This document shows, piece by piece, positions 17,402 to 25,493 of a stretch of 36,627 bases of DNA. The position numbers were made by a program, and so were the translations under genes. A model generated the notes under the pieces. That model did no database searches and had not been told where the DNA came from. It saw only the letters and a program-made list of their open reading frames with translations. Source of the stretch: Pseudomonadota bacterium (GTDB lineage: Bacteria > Pseudomonadota > Alphaproteobacteria > Rhizobiales > Rhizobiaceae); contig JAEXMK010000033.1 in the NCBI GenBank assembly GCA_023444445.1, forward strand, positions 1-36,627. Reading direction: 5' to 3'. Each line of letters starts with the position of its first letter. Within the stretch, counting starts at the first letter, position 1.

Positions 17402-17626
17402 TCAGGCATCTCCTTCAAGATAGGAGCGATATTGGACATAGTCCGTGCTCGGTCGCCCATCAATGATTTCAAGAGGCCGACCCTCGCCACCGGGGAGATG
17501 GCCAGTTTTTTCAAGCTCCGCTCTCACGAGTTTTGCAATGGCCTCCTGCCGCGGCAAGGCATGGTCCGCCATATAAAGAGCGATAGCCAATTCCATATCA
17601 TCAGGAGAAATCATCGGCGCAGCCAT
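17402..17626 (-). CDS. Small hypothetical protein
   Basis: About 74 residues (from the ATG at 17626) or 70 (from the ATG at 17614, about 12 bases after GAGG). The start is unsettled. The sequence is acidic at the N-terminus, then helical and alanine/leucine-rich (MELAIALYMADHALPRQEAI, then AKLVRAELEKTG), then a glycine-rich loop and a short tail with STDYVQYRSYLEGD. The helical part could be a small DNA-binding or dimerisation domain, but no motif proves it. No toxin or antitoxin partner is adjacent. Coding status is moderately supported by length and composition only. Confidence 0.45.
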   Translation of the reverse strand: MAAPMISPDDMELAIALYMADHALPRQEAIAKLVRAELEKTGHLPGGEGRPLEIIDGRPSTDYVQYRSYLEGDA

Positions 17627-18060
17627 CCTCGGAAACAACGCAGGCAAACGCTGAAACTTGCAAAAAGTTCAATCGCCTAACGGTACGTGGAACAGATTGC
17701 CTTCCTGTTGAAGGATATTTTCTAAGGAACAAATCGTGCTGCCAAGGGCAACCGGTCAAGCTCCAACCAGCGGTATCCAGAACGGCAATTGGCACCGAAA
17801 CATGTCTTCTTCTGCCGCTGTCGGGGAAACTCTTGACGAAAACCCTGCAGACTCAAGCGTTTGAAACCAATCACGGAAAAACGCAAACGAAAGCTAAACG
17901 AGACTTAACTTTCATTACTTTGCATTAACCATAGAAGGCTGCATTTGACGCTCAATATCAGCAGGACGTGCGAATCTCTTGGTACCTGTGCGCACGGCGT
18001 TAATGTACCTTCCAGCCGGTTTTACCGCAAGCTACCACCATTTTCCGGTCCTTGTGGGCT
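17627..18060. other. Intergenic region downstream of repC
   Basis: 434 bp without a convincing gene. It is more AT-rich between about 17860 and 17960, with repeated AAACGA-type words near 17880-17905. I see no parS copy, no tRNA and no clear terminator hairpin with a U-run after repC. Confidence 0.5.
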
Positions 18061-19338
18061 TCACCCCGCCACAGCCGCCTCCCTTCTGTCCTGACGCCCG
18101 CGCAGCTGCGCCAGAAGCATGGTTTGCACCTCGAAACCGCCGTCCTTGGCCTTGCGCGTCAGATTCCGCAGATACCCGCCGAGCGAGCTAATCTGATCGG
18201 CCTTCTGCAGCAGGCAGGCGAGGATTGCAGCGGTTCCCTGTCGGCCGAAGGTCGTGAGTGCCTCCTGATAGGCGGACTGGCTGATGTTGAACATGGTTCT
18301 GATCACCGAGGTCGCGACTTCGAGGTCACGCCAGCCGGTGATCGCTCCACCCGGTGCATAGAGCGAGATGTCAGGGCAAGCTTTCAAAACCAAAACAATA
18401 TCAGGAACAAAAAATTGCTTATGAAGAACAGGCTTTGGCGAAGGTGGTGAAGACGTCGTACTGACGGGTGGGACATATGCCGGCTGGGCGATGGCGGTGC
18501 TGGCAGGTGCAACAGTAACCGCTTCACGCAAATCCCGCCGTTCAGATATGGATTCGGATTCTGAATTCTTTATGAGCCGCTCATTTTGGCAGTCATTGCC
18601 GCCCATTTTTGCCGATTTTTCAATATTTTCCAGATAGTTGGTCACTTCCGCACGCAACGAGGCCAGGAATCCGGCGATTTCGTTGAGTTCTGCGGGCTTC
18701 GAATTGCGGCCAAGAGAGTTTGCGATTGCGTTGTAACGGGTCTGAAACCTCTCGAAGGTTTTAAGGTCACCACGCGCGGCAATCATGTCGCAAAGTTTCT
18801 GGATATCGCGGCGGCAAAGGCTGATGCTTTCACGAAGGCGCTGAAGATCGAGCCTTTCGCGAATGATACGCTCGGCCAGGTCCTCGATTTCAGTTTTGCG
18901 GGCCAGAAGCGGAGCCAGTGAGAAACCATAGGCTTCGCTGATCTCGCCTCCCCTGTGTTTGCGGGCGTAACGTTTGCCGTTCGGGCTGTCCTTGCGAATG
19001 ATGAGACCGGCCTCGACGAGCGCCGAAAGATGTCGGCGCAATGTCTGTTCGGCCATGCCATGCGCTCGCAGCGACAATTGCGTGTTTGATGGGAACACCA
19101 CCAGACCGGCTTCACTGGAAAGCTCGTTCTTTGGGTAAAAGCTCAAAAGCGCGTTCAGAACCGCAAGCGAGCGGTCGGTCACACCGAGCAGAGGCCGGGC
19201 TTCACAGACCGAACGATAGAGCTTCCATTTGTCGACGGCTTCGACTTTTCTGGTCTTTTGCGCGGCAAACTGAGTTGCGAGGACGCCAAACGACATCGCT
19301 CGCCGCCCAAAGGGCGTCGTTACACATGTGCTGTCCAT
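18061..19338 (-). CDS. repC: Replication initiator RepC
   Basis: Initiator protein of repABC replicons, 425 residues, typical length. The N-terminal DNA-binding domain holds TTPFGRRAMSFG, WKLYRSVCEARPLLGVTDRS, LAVLNALLSFYP and the winged-helix stretch MAEQTLRRHLSALVEAGLII. A low-complexity linker (about 260-300, serine/proline-rich) leads to the C-terminal domain (ISLYAPGGAITGWRDLEVA, GRQGTAAILACLLQKADQI). I choose the ATG at 19338 because AAAGGTG lies six to seven bases upstream; an in-frame GTG at 19347 is part of that ribosome site. RepC acts in cis on an origin inside its own gene. It is downstream of repB and of a counter-transcribed RNA that should limit its expression. Confidence 0.95.
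   Translation of the reverse strand: MDSTCVTTPFGRRAMSFGVLATQFAAQKTRKVEAVDKWKLYRSVCEARPLLGVTDRSLAVLNALLSFYPKNELSSEAGLVVFPSNTQLSLRAHGMAEQTLRRHLSALVEAGLIIRKDSPNGKRYARKHRGGEISEAYGFSLAPLLARKTEIEDLAERIIRERLDLQRLRESISLCRRDIQKLCDMIAARGDLKTFERFQTRYNAIANSLGRNSKPAELNEIAGFLASLRAEVTNYLENIEKSAKMGGNDCQNERLIKNSESESISERRDLREAVTVAPASTAIAQPAYVPPVSTTSSPPSPKPVLHKQFFVPDIVLVLKACPDISLYAPGGAITGWRDLEVATSVIRTMFNISQSAYQEALTTFGRQGTAAILACLLQKADQISSLGGYLRNLTRKAKDGGFEVQTMLLAQLRGRQDRREAAVAG
18540..18650. other. Probable replication origin (AT-rich segment inside repC)
   Basis: The middle of repC contains its most AT-rich stretch, including TTTTTGCCGATTTTTCAATA and ATTTTCC near 18607-18635. In studied repABC plasmids oriV lies in the AT-rich central part of repC. 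The borders given are approximate, and placement is by analogy. Confidence 0.45.
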
Positions 19339-19434
19339 GTCTTTCACCTTTCACAAGGCAAAAGAAAATCGCTCACCGAAAAATTCGATGCCAAGACTCT
19401 TGACTATGATTCGCGGAAATGAGATTCTTCGGGT

Positions 19435-19488
19435 GCTTAAATCAAAGAAAGGCTTCCGCGCGGCAACGTTCGGGGGCTTTTTTCTTTT
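19435..19488 (+). ncRNA. Counter-transcribed RNA (ctRNA/RepE) controlling repC
   Basis: In the repB-repC gap, on the strand opposite to repABC, TTGACT (19400-19405) and GATTCT (19423-19428) with a 17-bp spacer form a promoter. It would start an RNA near 19435. The RNA ends in a hairpin (GGCTTCCG pairing with CGGGGGCT, 19451-19478, with G-U pairs) followed by a T-rich run at 19478-19488. Size (about 54 nt), place and polarity match the antisense RNAs of repABC replicons, which repress repC and cause incompatibility. Confidence 0.8.
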
Positions 19489-19523
19489 GTGATGCGTCTC
19501 CTGTTAGTGGTTCGCGTTAAAAC

Positions 19524-20537
19524 TCACTGTTTGGACCGGTATTCGGCAAACAGCGTCTGAAGATGTTCGAGAACGAATTCGGCAAATTCCGGCGCTTCGT
19601 TCTTGTCGATAGAGATATCCAGCTTGCGGTCGCTCTCGACCACCTTTGCCAGTCGCCCTCCGGTTTCCGATGACCAGACGCCGGCTTTTTTGGCCTGCGC
19701 TTTGGGCTTCAGGAAATCCAGTAGCGATTTGAATCGTTCTTCCGATGGCAGGGCGGCAACGGAGGCATCCTTCACATAGGCGCGAGCCGCTTCCTTGACC
19801 TGGGAAGAGGAGAGCTGATCAGCCAGGTCCATCCAGTTACGCCGGCCGACAGTCGGGGCGGGGCCAATGAGATCGATCAGATCCTCGGGAATGCGGCCGA
19901 CAACCGACAGCATGTTGGAAAGGTCACCCTTGTACAGCGACATGGCGGCCATGATTGTATCCCGCGGAAACCGCATCTGCAGCTTCTGGGCGAAGCGTGC
20001 CTTTTCGATGTAGGTGAGATCGCGACGCTCGTTGTTTTCCTGTCCCTGGGCAACGACGAGCTGCTCATCGCTGAGATCACGAACGACCGCCTTGACCGGA
20101 ATACCGAGTTTTGAGACGGCGCGCAGGCGACGATGGCCGAAAGCAACCTGATAACGACCCGGAAAATCGGGATGCGGGCGCACGAGAATGGGAACCTGCT
20201 GGCCCTGCTCACGAATGGCTTCAACCAGTCCGGCATCGGCCTCTTCGGAGGCTGGCATGCGATCCGGTATGAAGGAAGGATCGATATCGGCAGGATTGAG
20301 CGAGACGATCGTTAGACCTTCCGCGAGCTGCTTTTCGATCTCTTCTGCGCGCTTGGCTCGTTCCGATACCTCGCTAAGCGACTGGCCGATCATGCCGACA
20401 GGAGAATTCAGAACATCCGTCACCAGCTCAGGAGAGCCGAGAATGGGCCTGATACGCGGACGTGACCGCTCGGATGCGGTCTCATTGCTGTCGCCGGCCG
20501 GGGTGCCAAGATTGGCGAAGATCTGTTTTCTGCTCAT
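19524..20537 (-). CDS. repB: Partitioning protein RepB (ParB family)
   Basis: Centromere-binding protein of 337 residues. The ParB/Srx nucleotide domain is at about 75-165, with GLVEAIREQGQQVPILVRPH, the arginine box GHRRLRA at 134-140 and the second motif QENNERRDLTYIEKA at about 165-180. A helix-turn-helix segment follows (MAAMSLYKGDLSNMLSVVGR). The C-terminus should dimerise. The start codon overlaps the repA stop by ATGA, so translation is coupled. It binds the 16-bp palindromes upstream of repA and works with RepA in segregation. The repC gene follows after a 185-bp gap. Confidence 0.95.
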   Translation of the reverse strand: MSRKQIFANLGTPAGDSNETASERSRPRIRPILGSPELVTDVLNSPVGMIGQSLSEVSERAKRAEEIEKQLAEGLTIVSLNPADIDPSFIPDRMPASEEADAGLVEAIREQGQQVPILVRPHPDFPGRYQVAFGHRRLRAVSKLGIPVKAVVRDLSDEQLVVAQGQENNERRDLTYIEKARFAQKLQMRFPRDTIMAAMSLYKGDLSNMLSVVGRIPEDLIDLIGPAPTVGRRNWMDLADQLSSSQVKEAARAYVKDASVAALPSEERFKSLLDFLKPKAQAKKAGVWSSETGGRLAKVVESDRKLDISIDKNEAPEFAEFVLEHLQTLFAEYRSKQ

Positions 20538-21748
20538 GCTGCCCTACCCCACGCTTTTTTAATCAGTCCTTCGATTTCAGCGTTTACGTTGTTCATGGCT
20601 TCCAGCGCACGGTCATAGGTGGACCGCGTGAACTGGGTTCTTTCCACTTCGAAAAGTGTCTGGTTGGTCAGTCCGGCATCCGAAACCGCCGTGCTTTTCA
20701 GCATGGGGTGGATGAGGACGTTTTCGCCGAAGATGGAGCGCAGGAAGGCGACCATCTGGTTCTGCGGCCCGTCGCTCGGTTCGAAACGGGTGATCAGGTA
20801 GCGCATCCAGTTGTAGTCCGAACGCGCCCCGGCCCTGCCGATTTCGGCGAGAAGATCACCGGTCATGGCAAGAAACTGGTTCATGGACATCACGTCCAGC
20901 ATCTGCGGGTGAACGGTAACGAGAACGGATGTCGCAGCCGTGAGCGCCGAAAGCGTCAGATAACCAAGCTGCGGCGGGCAATCGATGACGACGACATCGT
21001 AGAAATTCTGCGCCTGGGCGATGGCCTGGCCGATTCGGGCGAAAAACAGCGTATCACCCGGCGCTCGGCGCATCAGCGCGCGGGGCGTATCATGTTCGAA
21101 CTCCATCAGCTCCAGATTGCCGGGGACGATATGGAGATTGGGAATATAGGTACCGCGAACGATCTCGGCGATCGGCCGACGCTCGTCGTCGTAACGGATC
21201 GCACCATAAAGCGTTTCGTTCGGGCCGACGTCGATTTCCGGCTGGTGGCCGAAGAGGGCGGAGAGACTGGCCTGCGGGTCGAGATCGATGGCGAGAACGC
21301 GGTAACCGCGCAGCGCCAGATATTGCGCCAGATGCGCCGAGGTCGTGGTTTTCCCCGAACCGCCCTTGAAGTTCATGACCGCGATGACCTGCAACTCTTC
21401 ACCCTCACGGCGATGCGGCAGATAACGTCGGGTACCGCGGGCACCCTGGTCCAGGAATTTTCTGATCTCGTCCATATCCTCAACAGAATAGGAACGACGG
21501 CCTGACGCCTGGGCGGCATCGAGCTCGGGGCGTTCGGAAGCGATCTGGCGAAGATAGGCCTCGCCGATGCCAATTAACCGTGCGGTTTCGGCTGGCGAAA
21601 AATGCCGCATGCTCTTTTCGGTATGCGGGGAAAATGTATTTGCATTATGAGCCTGCAATTGGGCTGACAACGCAGCCGAATGCTGTTGTATAAGACTCGT
21701 CAGGTCGGGTGCTCCTGCGGCACGTCTTAAATCGGCACTCTGTGTCAT
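20534..21748 (-). CDS. repA: Partitioning ATPase RepA (ParA family)
   Basis: ParA-type ATPase of 404 residues that moves RepB-parS complexes and represses its own operon. After an N-terminal helix-turn-helix region (SPAETARLIGIGEAYLRQIA, 51-70), the deviant Walker A FKGGSGKTT is at 127-135, then LAIDLDPQASLSALFG and the VVIDCPPQLGYLTL motif. I use the ATG at 21748, preceded by GAAAGAAG; an in-frame TTG at 21766 lacks a ribosome site. First gene of repABC; two parS sites and a leader hairpin lie upstream. Confidence 0.95.
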   Translation of the reverse strand: MTQSADLRRAAGAPDLTSLIQQHSAALSAQLQAHNANTFSPHTEKSMRHFSPAETARLIGIGEAYLRQIASERPELDAAQASGRRSYSVEDMDEIRKFLDQGARGTRRYLPHRREGEELQVIAVMNFKGGSGKTTTSAHLAQYLALRGYRVLAIDLDPQASLSALFGHQPEIDVGPNETLYGAIRYDDERRPIAEIVRGTYIPNLHIVPGNLELMEFEHDTPRALMRRAPGDTLFFARIGQAIAQAQNFYDVVVIDCPPQLGYLTLSALTAATSVLVTVHPQMLDVMSMNQFLAMTGDLLAEIGRAGARSDYNWMRYLITRFEPSDGPQNQMVAFLRSIFGENVLIHPMLKSTAVSDAGLTNQTLFEVERTQFTRSTYDRALEAMNNVNAEIEGLIKKAWGRAA

Positions 21749-21787
21749 CGGTCTTCTTTCGCTCAAAATTGCAGTAGCGGTTTTTTT

Positions 21788-21810
21788 CGAAAAAGGCGGT
21801 TTTTTCCGCC
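21788..21810 (-). terminator. Hairpin plus U-run in the repA leader (possible attenuator)
   Basis: On the minus strand GGCGG-AAAAAA-CCGCC (plus 21795-21810) is followed at once by five T, the shape of an intrinsic terminator, about 45 bp upstream of the repA start. A possible promoter TTGCGC-N18-TTATAT (plus 21841-21846 and 21817-21822) would start just at the hairpin, so it would cut only transcripts from further upstream. A 12-bp palindrome TTTTTCGAAAAA (21783-21794) overlaps the U-run. Confidence 0.4.
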
Positions 21811-21924
21811 ACTGAGATATAAGCGCCGATTCTCTTTTTGGCGCAATAGGCTTTTTTCTCAGGTGCGAAACCGCCGCTAAAGCATTGTGGAAGAATCACA
21901 TTTGCATTTTGTGACCGTTTGACG

Positions 21925-21940
21925 GTTAGCCGCGGCTAAC
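21925..21940. repeat. parS partition site 1
   Basis: GTTAGCCGCGGCTAAC, a perfect 16-bp palindrome that fits the repABC parS consensus GTTNNCNGCNGNNAAC at every fixed position. It lies 177 bp upstream of repA and is the predicted RepB binding site. Confidence 0.93.
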
Positions 21941-21971
21941 TTTTGTTTTGTGAGTATATGGAGGAGTGAAA

Positions 21972-21987
21972 TCCAGATATTTCTGGA
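21972..21987. other. Inverted repeat between parS1 and parS2
   Basis: TCCAGA-TATT-TCTGGA is a perfect 6-bp inverted repeat midway between the two parS sites. It might be an operator for RepA autorepression or for the divergent oxidoreductase gene; no direct evidence. Confidence 0.4.
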
Positions 21988-22010
21988 ATGCTCTCCGCGT
22001 GATTTTTAAA

Positions 22011-22026
22011 GTTAGCCGCGGCTAAC
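22011..22026. repeat. parS partition site 2
   Basis: A second identical GTTAGCCGCGGCTAAC, 86 bp from the first. Flanking bases extend the palindrome to 20 bp (AAGTTAGC ... GCTAACTT, 22009-22028). It is 155 bp upstream of the divergent oxidoreductase start. Confidence 0.93.
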
Positions 22027-22180
22027 TTCAGGCTCGACTTGCTACCCGTTTCAAGAATCATAATGGCAGGAAGTGTGGGGTGGACATTGGCATGTGTTTA
22101 ATCTCTACTTGTTGACTAGGGTATTGTTCGGCCGTGCTTGTCGCTCGGCCGTCCTGGACTGTCGCAGGTTGGAGGAATGT

Positions 22181-23569
22181 ATGTCCTATGATGTCGCTCT
22201 TGTCGGGTCGGGTTTCTCGGCCATCTGTACCGCCGCCCATCTTTTATCGTCCCTGCCGGCGGAGGCCTCCATCGCCATCGTCGGTGATGAATCGGATTTC
22301 GGGCGTGGCACCGCTTATCGTACGGAGCTGCCCTATCACCGGCTGAATGTGCCGGCGGGAAGAATGAGCGTCTTTCCTGATCGGCCGAACGACTTCGTCG
22401 ATTGGCTAGGGGAAAACGGTATCACCACAGATCCCCTGGCTTTTGCCTCGCGCGGTGACTATGGCCTCTATCTGCGAGACAGGCTGGCAAACTTGCTGAG
22501 AAGAAGGGAGCAGCGGGCGAGGGTGGATTTCATCCGGGCCAAAGCTTCAGCCTGTCGGCCCGACGGCGCGGGTGGCTTTTCCTTTGTCCTGGAAAATGAC
22601 GACCAGCTGCATGCAAAGAATGTGATCCTATGCCTCGGTGTCGGCTCAGCGAGTTTGCCGGTGCAAACTGTCGCAAAAGATGAAGGTGAACCGCGCCGGA
22701 TTATAAGCCATTGCTGGCAACCGGGATGGCTGTCCAAAGTCAAAGCTGGTGATCGAATCTGTATTCTGGGTTCAGGCCTGACTATGATTGATCAGGTTTT
22801 GACCCTGCGTGGGAAGGGACATCGGGGGCCAATTCATGTCCTGTCCCGCCGCGGGTTGGTGCCGCACCCGCATGTCAGCCCGCCATTGCCTCCTGCGGAC
22901 GTATCTCTGCCTCACGGGACGACCGAAATCAGCCTGATATTGCAGAGCCTGCGCAGGCAGGTGAGAGAGGGAACGCCATGGCGCGCGGTGATGGATGGGT
23001 TGCGGCCAAAAACGCAAGCGCTCTGGCAGAGCCTTACTGCAGCGCAGCGCAGCCGCTTCCTTCGACATGCCCTGCCATGGTGGAATATTCATCGGCACCG
23101 CATTGCGCCCGAGGTTTCCGGTGCTTTCGCAAAACTGCTTTCGGAGGGTGTTCTCGAGATTCACGCAGGTTACCTTCGTTCGATCGATGAAGAGGCGGAA
23201 GGGATCACCTTGCGTTATCGCCGCAGGCACACGCAAATACTGAAAGAGCTGCGGGTCGATTGGGTGATTAATTGTACAGGCATGGAACGCGCAGGTATTG
23301 GCCATTCTCGCCTTCTGGAAACCATGCGGGATGACGGGGTTCTCTTGCTTGATCCCTTCGGGTTGGGCGTCGAGGTAGATGACCAGTCCCGTTTGTTACA
23401 AAGGGATGGGAAGAGCTGGCCCGGTCTTTTTGCCGCGGGTGCGCTGACGGCGGGACGTTTTTGGGAGATAACCGCTGTTCCAGATATCCGCGTGCAGGCA
23501 CAGAAGATCGCGCAGGCCGTTACGGACAGAATCGGCTCAACAACGGACAGGGTTTCCGCCCGGGGTTGA
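22181..23569 (+). CDS. FAD/NAD(P)-binding oxidoreductase
   Basis: Flavoprotein-like oxidoreductase of 462 residues. The N-terminal dinucleotide fold is YDVALVGSGFSAICTAAHLL (residues 3-22). A second Rossmann motif, ICILGSGLTMIDQVLTLRGK, lies near 195-214. Blocks such as GRGTAYRTELPYHRLNVPAG, GLVPHPHVSPPLP, INCTGMERAGIG and the C-terminal WPGLFAAGALTAGRFWEITA place it in the family of FAD-NAD(P)-binding proteins (NAD_binding_9 type). The substrate is unknown. I chose the ATG at 22181, after GGAGGAATGT; longer in-frame starts overlap the upstream region without a ribosome site. It is divergent from repA and enclosed between parS2 and parS3. Confidence 0.8.
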   Translation: MSYDVALVGSGFSAICTAAHLLSSLPAEASIAIVGDESDFGRGTAYRTELPYHRLNVPAGRMSVFPDRPNDFVDWLGENGITTDPLAFASRGDYGLYLRDRLANLLRRREQRARVDFIRAKASACRPDGAGGFSFVLENDDQLHAKNVILCLGVGSASLPVQTVAKDEGEPRRIISHCWQPGWLSKVKAGDRICILGSGLTMIDQVLTLRGKGHRGPIHVLSRRGLVPHPHVSPPLPPADVSLPHGTTEISLILQSLRRQVREGTPWRAVMDGLRPKTQALWQSLTAAQRSRFLRHALPWWNIHRHRIAPEVSGAFAKLLSEGVLEIHAGYLRSIDEEAEGITLRYRRRHTQILKELRVDWVINCTGMERAGIGHSRLLETMRDDGVLLLDPFGLGVEVDDQSRLLQRDGKSWPGLFAAGALTAGRFWEITAVPDIRVQAQKIAQAVTDRIGSTTDRVSARG

Positions 23570-23632
23570 ACGGCTTAAAGGCCAGCGAGAGCATAAAGTC
23601 TCCCGCGGTCGCGGGGAGCTATCACGGACCAT

Positions 23633-23648
23633 GTTAGCCGCGGCAAAC
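23633..23648. repeat. parS partition site 3 (imperfect palindrome)
   Basis: GTTAGCCGCGGCAAAC differs from the two perfect copies at one base but still fits GTTNNCNGCNGNNAAC. It lies 63 bp after the oxidoreductase stop, 1.6 kb from parS2. Confidence 0.85.
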
Positions 23649-23676
23649 TTTTCGTGCTGGCGTGCCGGCGACTTGC

Positions 23677-23706
23677 TTGATGTCGGCAACAGCAGCTCGC
23701 TATAAT
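23677..23706 (+). promoter_or_regulatory. Probable promoter of the RidA operon
   Basis: TATAAT at 23701-23706 with TTGATG at 23677-23682 (18-bp spacer) points toward the RidA gene 200 bp downstream. The 336-bp gap 23570-23905 otherwise holds parS3, a CCCGC-GGTC-GCGGG hairpin at 23602-23615 without a U-run, and an AT-rich run before the RidA start. Confidence 0.45.
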
Positions 23707-23905
23707 GTAAGGCGCGCATTCCCTTCCGCTTTCAGCGGACGACGGGTATATTTCCTGATTGTACATAAAAACTGGTGATCGATGGCCAGATGACGTCTAT
23801 GAAGCTTGTTTGCTAAATAATTTACATCACTTGTGGAAATGCGACGTGAGACGGGCTATAAAGCTCGAAATATTGTAACATTATGAAAATAATTTGCGAG
23901 GTCTT

Positions 23906-24301
23906 GTGGAAAAGCAGAAGCTGTTTAGGTACGAAGCGGCGGACAATCAGGCTGGTGGACAGCGCCGGCCCTTTGCCAAGGCCGTGCGAGCTGGGGATTT
24001 CGTTTACGTGTCGGGCCAGGTGCCGACGGTCGATGGCGAGGTGGTAACCGGCGGCATCGTAGCACAGACCGAGCAGGTCGTTGCGAATATCAAAGATGTT
24101 CTGGCGCTTGCCGATTGCACGCTGGCCGATGTGGTCAAGGTCAATGTCTGGCTGGATGATGCCCGGGATTTCTCGAGTTTTAACGCTGTTTTCCAGAAAC
24201 ATTTCATCGATCATCCGCCGGCGCGCTCGACCGTACAATCGCCGCTGATGGTGGACGCCAAGGTGGAAATGGACGTTATCGCCTATAAGCCGCTGGTTTG
24301 A
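23906..24301 (+). CDS. RidA-family enamine/imine deaminase
   Basis: Small cytoplasmic protein of 131 residues, the family's usual length. It starts at a GTG (23906) with GAGG four bases upstream; a TTG at 23894 would place the ribosome site inside the gene. Family blocks are seen: AVRAGDFVYVSGQVPTVDGE, a central NIKDVLALADCTLADVVKVN and the C-terminal PPARSTVQ with the substrate-carboxylate arginine R107. RidA proteins hydrolyse reactive enamines/imines such as 2-aminoacrylate released by PLP enzymes. The next gene, 28 bp away, encodes a PLP enzyme able to make such products. Paralogues of RidA vary in substrate, so the exact one is unknown. Confidence 0.9.
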   Translation: MEKQKLFRYEAADNQAGGQRRPFAKAVRAGDFVYVSGQVPTVDGEVVTGGIVAQTEQVVANIKDVLALADCTLADVVKVNVWLDDARDFSSFNAVFQKHFIDHPPARSTVQSPLMVDAKVEMDVIAYKPLV

Positions 24302-24329
24302 GGCCCCCGTTTTACAATTTTGCGAGTAG

Positions 24330-25421
24330 ATGATGAGCTATCCCTGGCCGGATGCGGGCACAGCCCTCAATGCGATTTCGACGCCCATGCCTGTTGTTGA
24401 TGAGGACAGGCTCGAAGCCAATATCCTCAAGGCGCAATCCTATCTTGATGCGCATGGCAAGGCCTTTCGGCCGCATATCAAGACGCACAAGATACCAGCC
24501 ATTGCCAAGCAGCAGCTTCAGGCGGGCGCGATCGGCATCAACTGCCAGAAGGTCAGCGAGGCGGAGGTTTTTGCGGATGCCGGCTTCCAGGATATCCTGA
24601 TCACTTACAATATTCTCGGTGCGGCCAAGCTCTCACGGCTGAAGGCGCTGAATGCACGCATCGGCAGGCTGAGTGTCGTGGCCGACAGCGCCGTGACGAT
24701 TGCCGGTCTTGCGGATACATTTGATGCGGAAAGACCGCTGGCCGTTCTGGTCGAATGCGATACCGGTGGCAAGCGCTGCGGTGTGCAGACGCCGGAAGCG
24801 GCATTGGCGCTTGCGGAACAGATCGTCGCGGCACCGGGCCTCATATTCAAGGGCATTTTGACCTATCCGGCACCGGGCGGCGCCGAGACGGTGGAAAACT
24901 TCATTTGCAGGACCATGGCATTGCTTGCGGCAAAGGGCATAGAGTGCCCGGTTCGATCCAGCGGCGGCTCACCGGATTTCTATTCCGCCCATCTTGTTCC
25001 TTCCGCTACCGAACATCGGGCCGGCACCTATGTCTATAATGACCGTTCGATGCTGCGCGCCGGGCACTGTAGCGCTGGGGATCTTGCGATGCATCTTCTC
25101 GCCACCGTCGTATCAAAACCGACGGCCGATCGGGCAGTGCTGGATTGCGGCTCCAAGGCCCTGACCTCGGATCTTCTTGGTTTCAGCGATTATGGCCTGA
25201 TTGAAGGTTACGAAGGCGCAAAAATCACTTCACTTTCGGAAGAACACGCGGTTGTCGATCTATCCGGCTGCGTTTCGAGCCGACCTGAAATCGGTGATGT
25301 GGTTCAGGTCGTACCGAACCACACCTGCGTCGTCAGCAATCTTTTCGACCGGATGGTGTTCCATCGAAATGGCGTTGTAACCCGGGTGGAACAGGTCGCG
25401 GCACGGGGAACGGTCTGGTAA
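24330..25421 (+). CDS. D-threonine aldolase / D-serine dehydratase-like PLP enzyme
   Basis: Fold-type III PLP enzyme of 363 residues (alanine racemase-like N-terminal barrel plus D-serine dehydratase-like C-terminal domain). The PLP lysine is K51 in FRPHIKTHK; other family blocks are INCQKVSEAEVFADAGFQDI, VLVECDTGGKRCGVQTPE and VRSSGGSPDFYS. The C-terminal PNHTCVVSNLFD supplies the His and Cys metal ligands of the DSD1-like group. Products could be glycine plus aldehyde (aldolase) or pyruvate/2-oxobutyrate plus ammonia (dehydratase); sequence alone does not decide, but the adjacent RidA gene favours enamine-releasing chemistry. Two consecutive ATG codons at 24330 and 24333 are possible starts. 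Confidence 0.85.
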   Translation: MMSYPWPDAGTALNAISTPMPVVDEDRLEANILKAQSYLDAHGKAFRPHIKTHKIPAIAKQQLQAGAIGINCQKVSEAEVFADAGFQDILITYNILGAAKLSRLKALNARIGRLSVVADSAVTIAGLADTFDAERPLAVLVECDTGGKRCGVQTPEAALALAEQIVAAPGLIFKGILTYPAPGGAETVENFICRTMALLAAKGIECPVRSSGGSPDFYSAHLVPSATEHRAGTYVYNDRSMLRAGHCSAGDLAMHLLATVVSKPTADRAVLDCGSKALTSDLLGFSDYGLIEGYEGAKITSLSEEHAVVDLSGCVSSRPEIGDVVQVVPNHTCVVSNLFDRMVFHRNGVVTRVEQVAARGTVW

Positions 25422-25493
25422 AATTACCCGGCTAAGTAAATTACGAATCAGAACCTGCGAGAATGCAGATTCTGGCAACGAGAATCGAAAGAC

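Noticed and set aside
17627..18060. A parS copy or tRNA in the region downstream of repC
   Set aside because: No match to GTTNNCNGCNGNNAAC and no cloverleaf arms were found.
19339..19347. GTG start for repC three codons upstream
   Set aside because: The GTG is part of the AAAGGTG ribosome site for the ATG at 19338.
20462..21505. 347-codon open frame opposite repA
   Set aside because: RepA motifs are on the minus strand; the plus frame has no recognisable feature.
23600..23618. GC hairpin after the oxidoreductase gene as a terminator
   Set aside because: Stem has a bulge and no U-run; kept only as a note.
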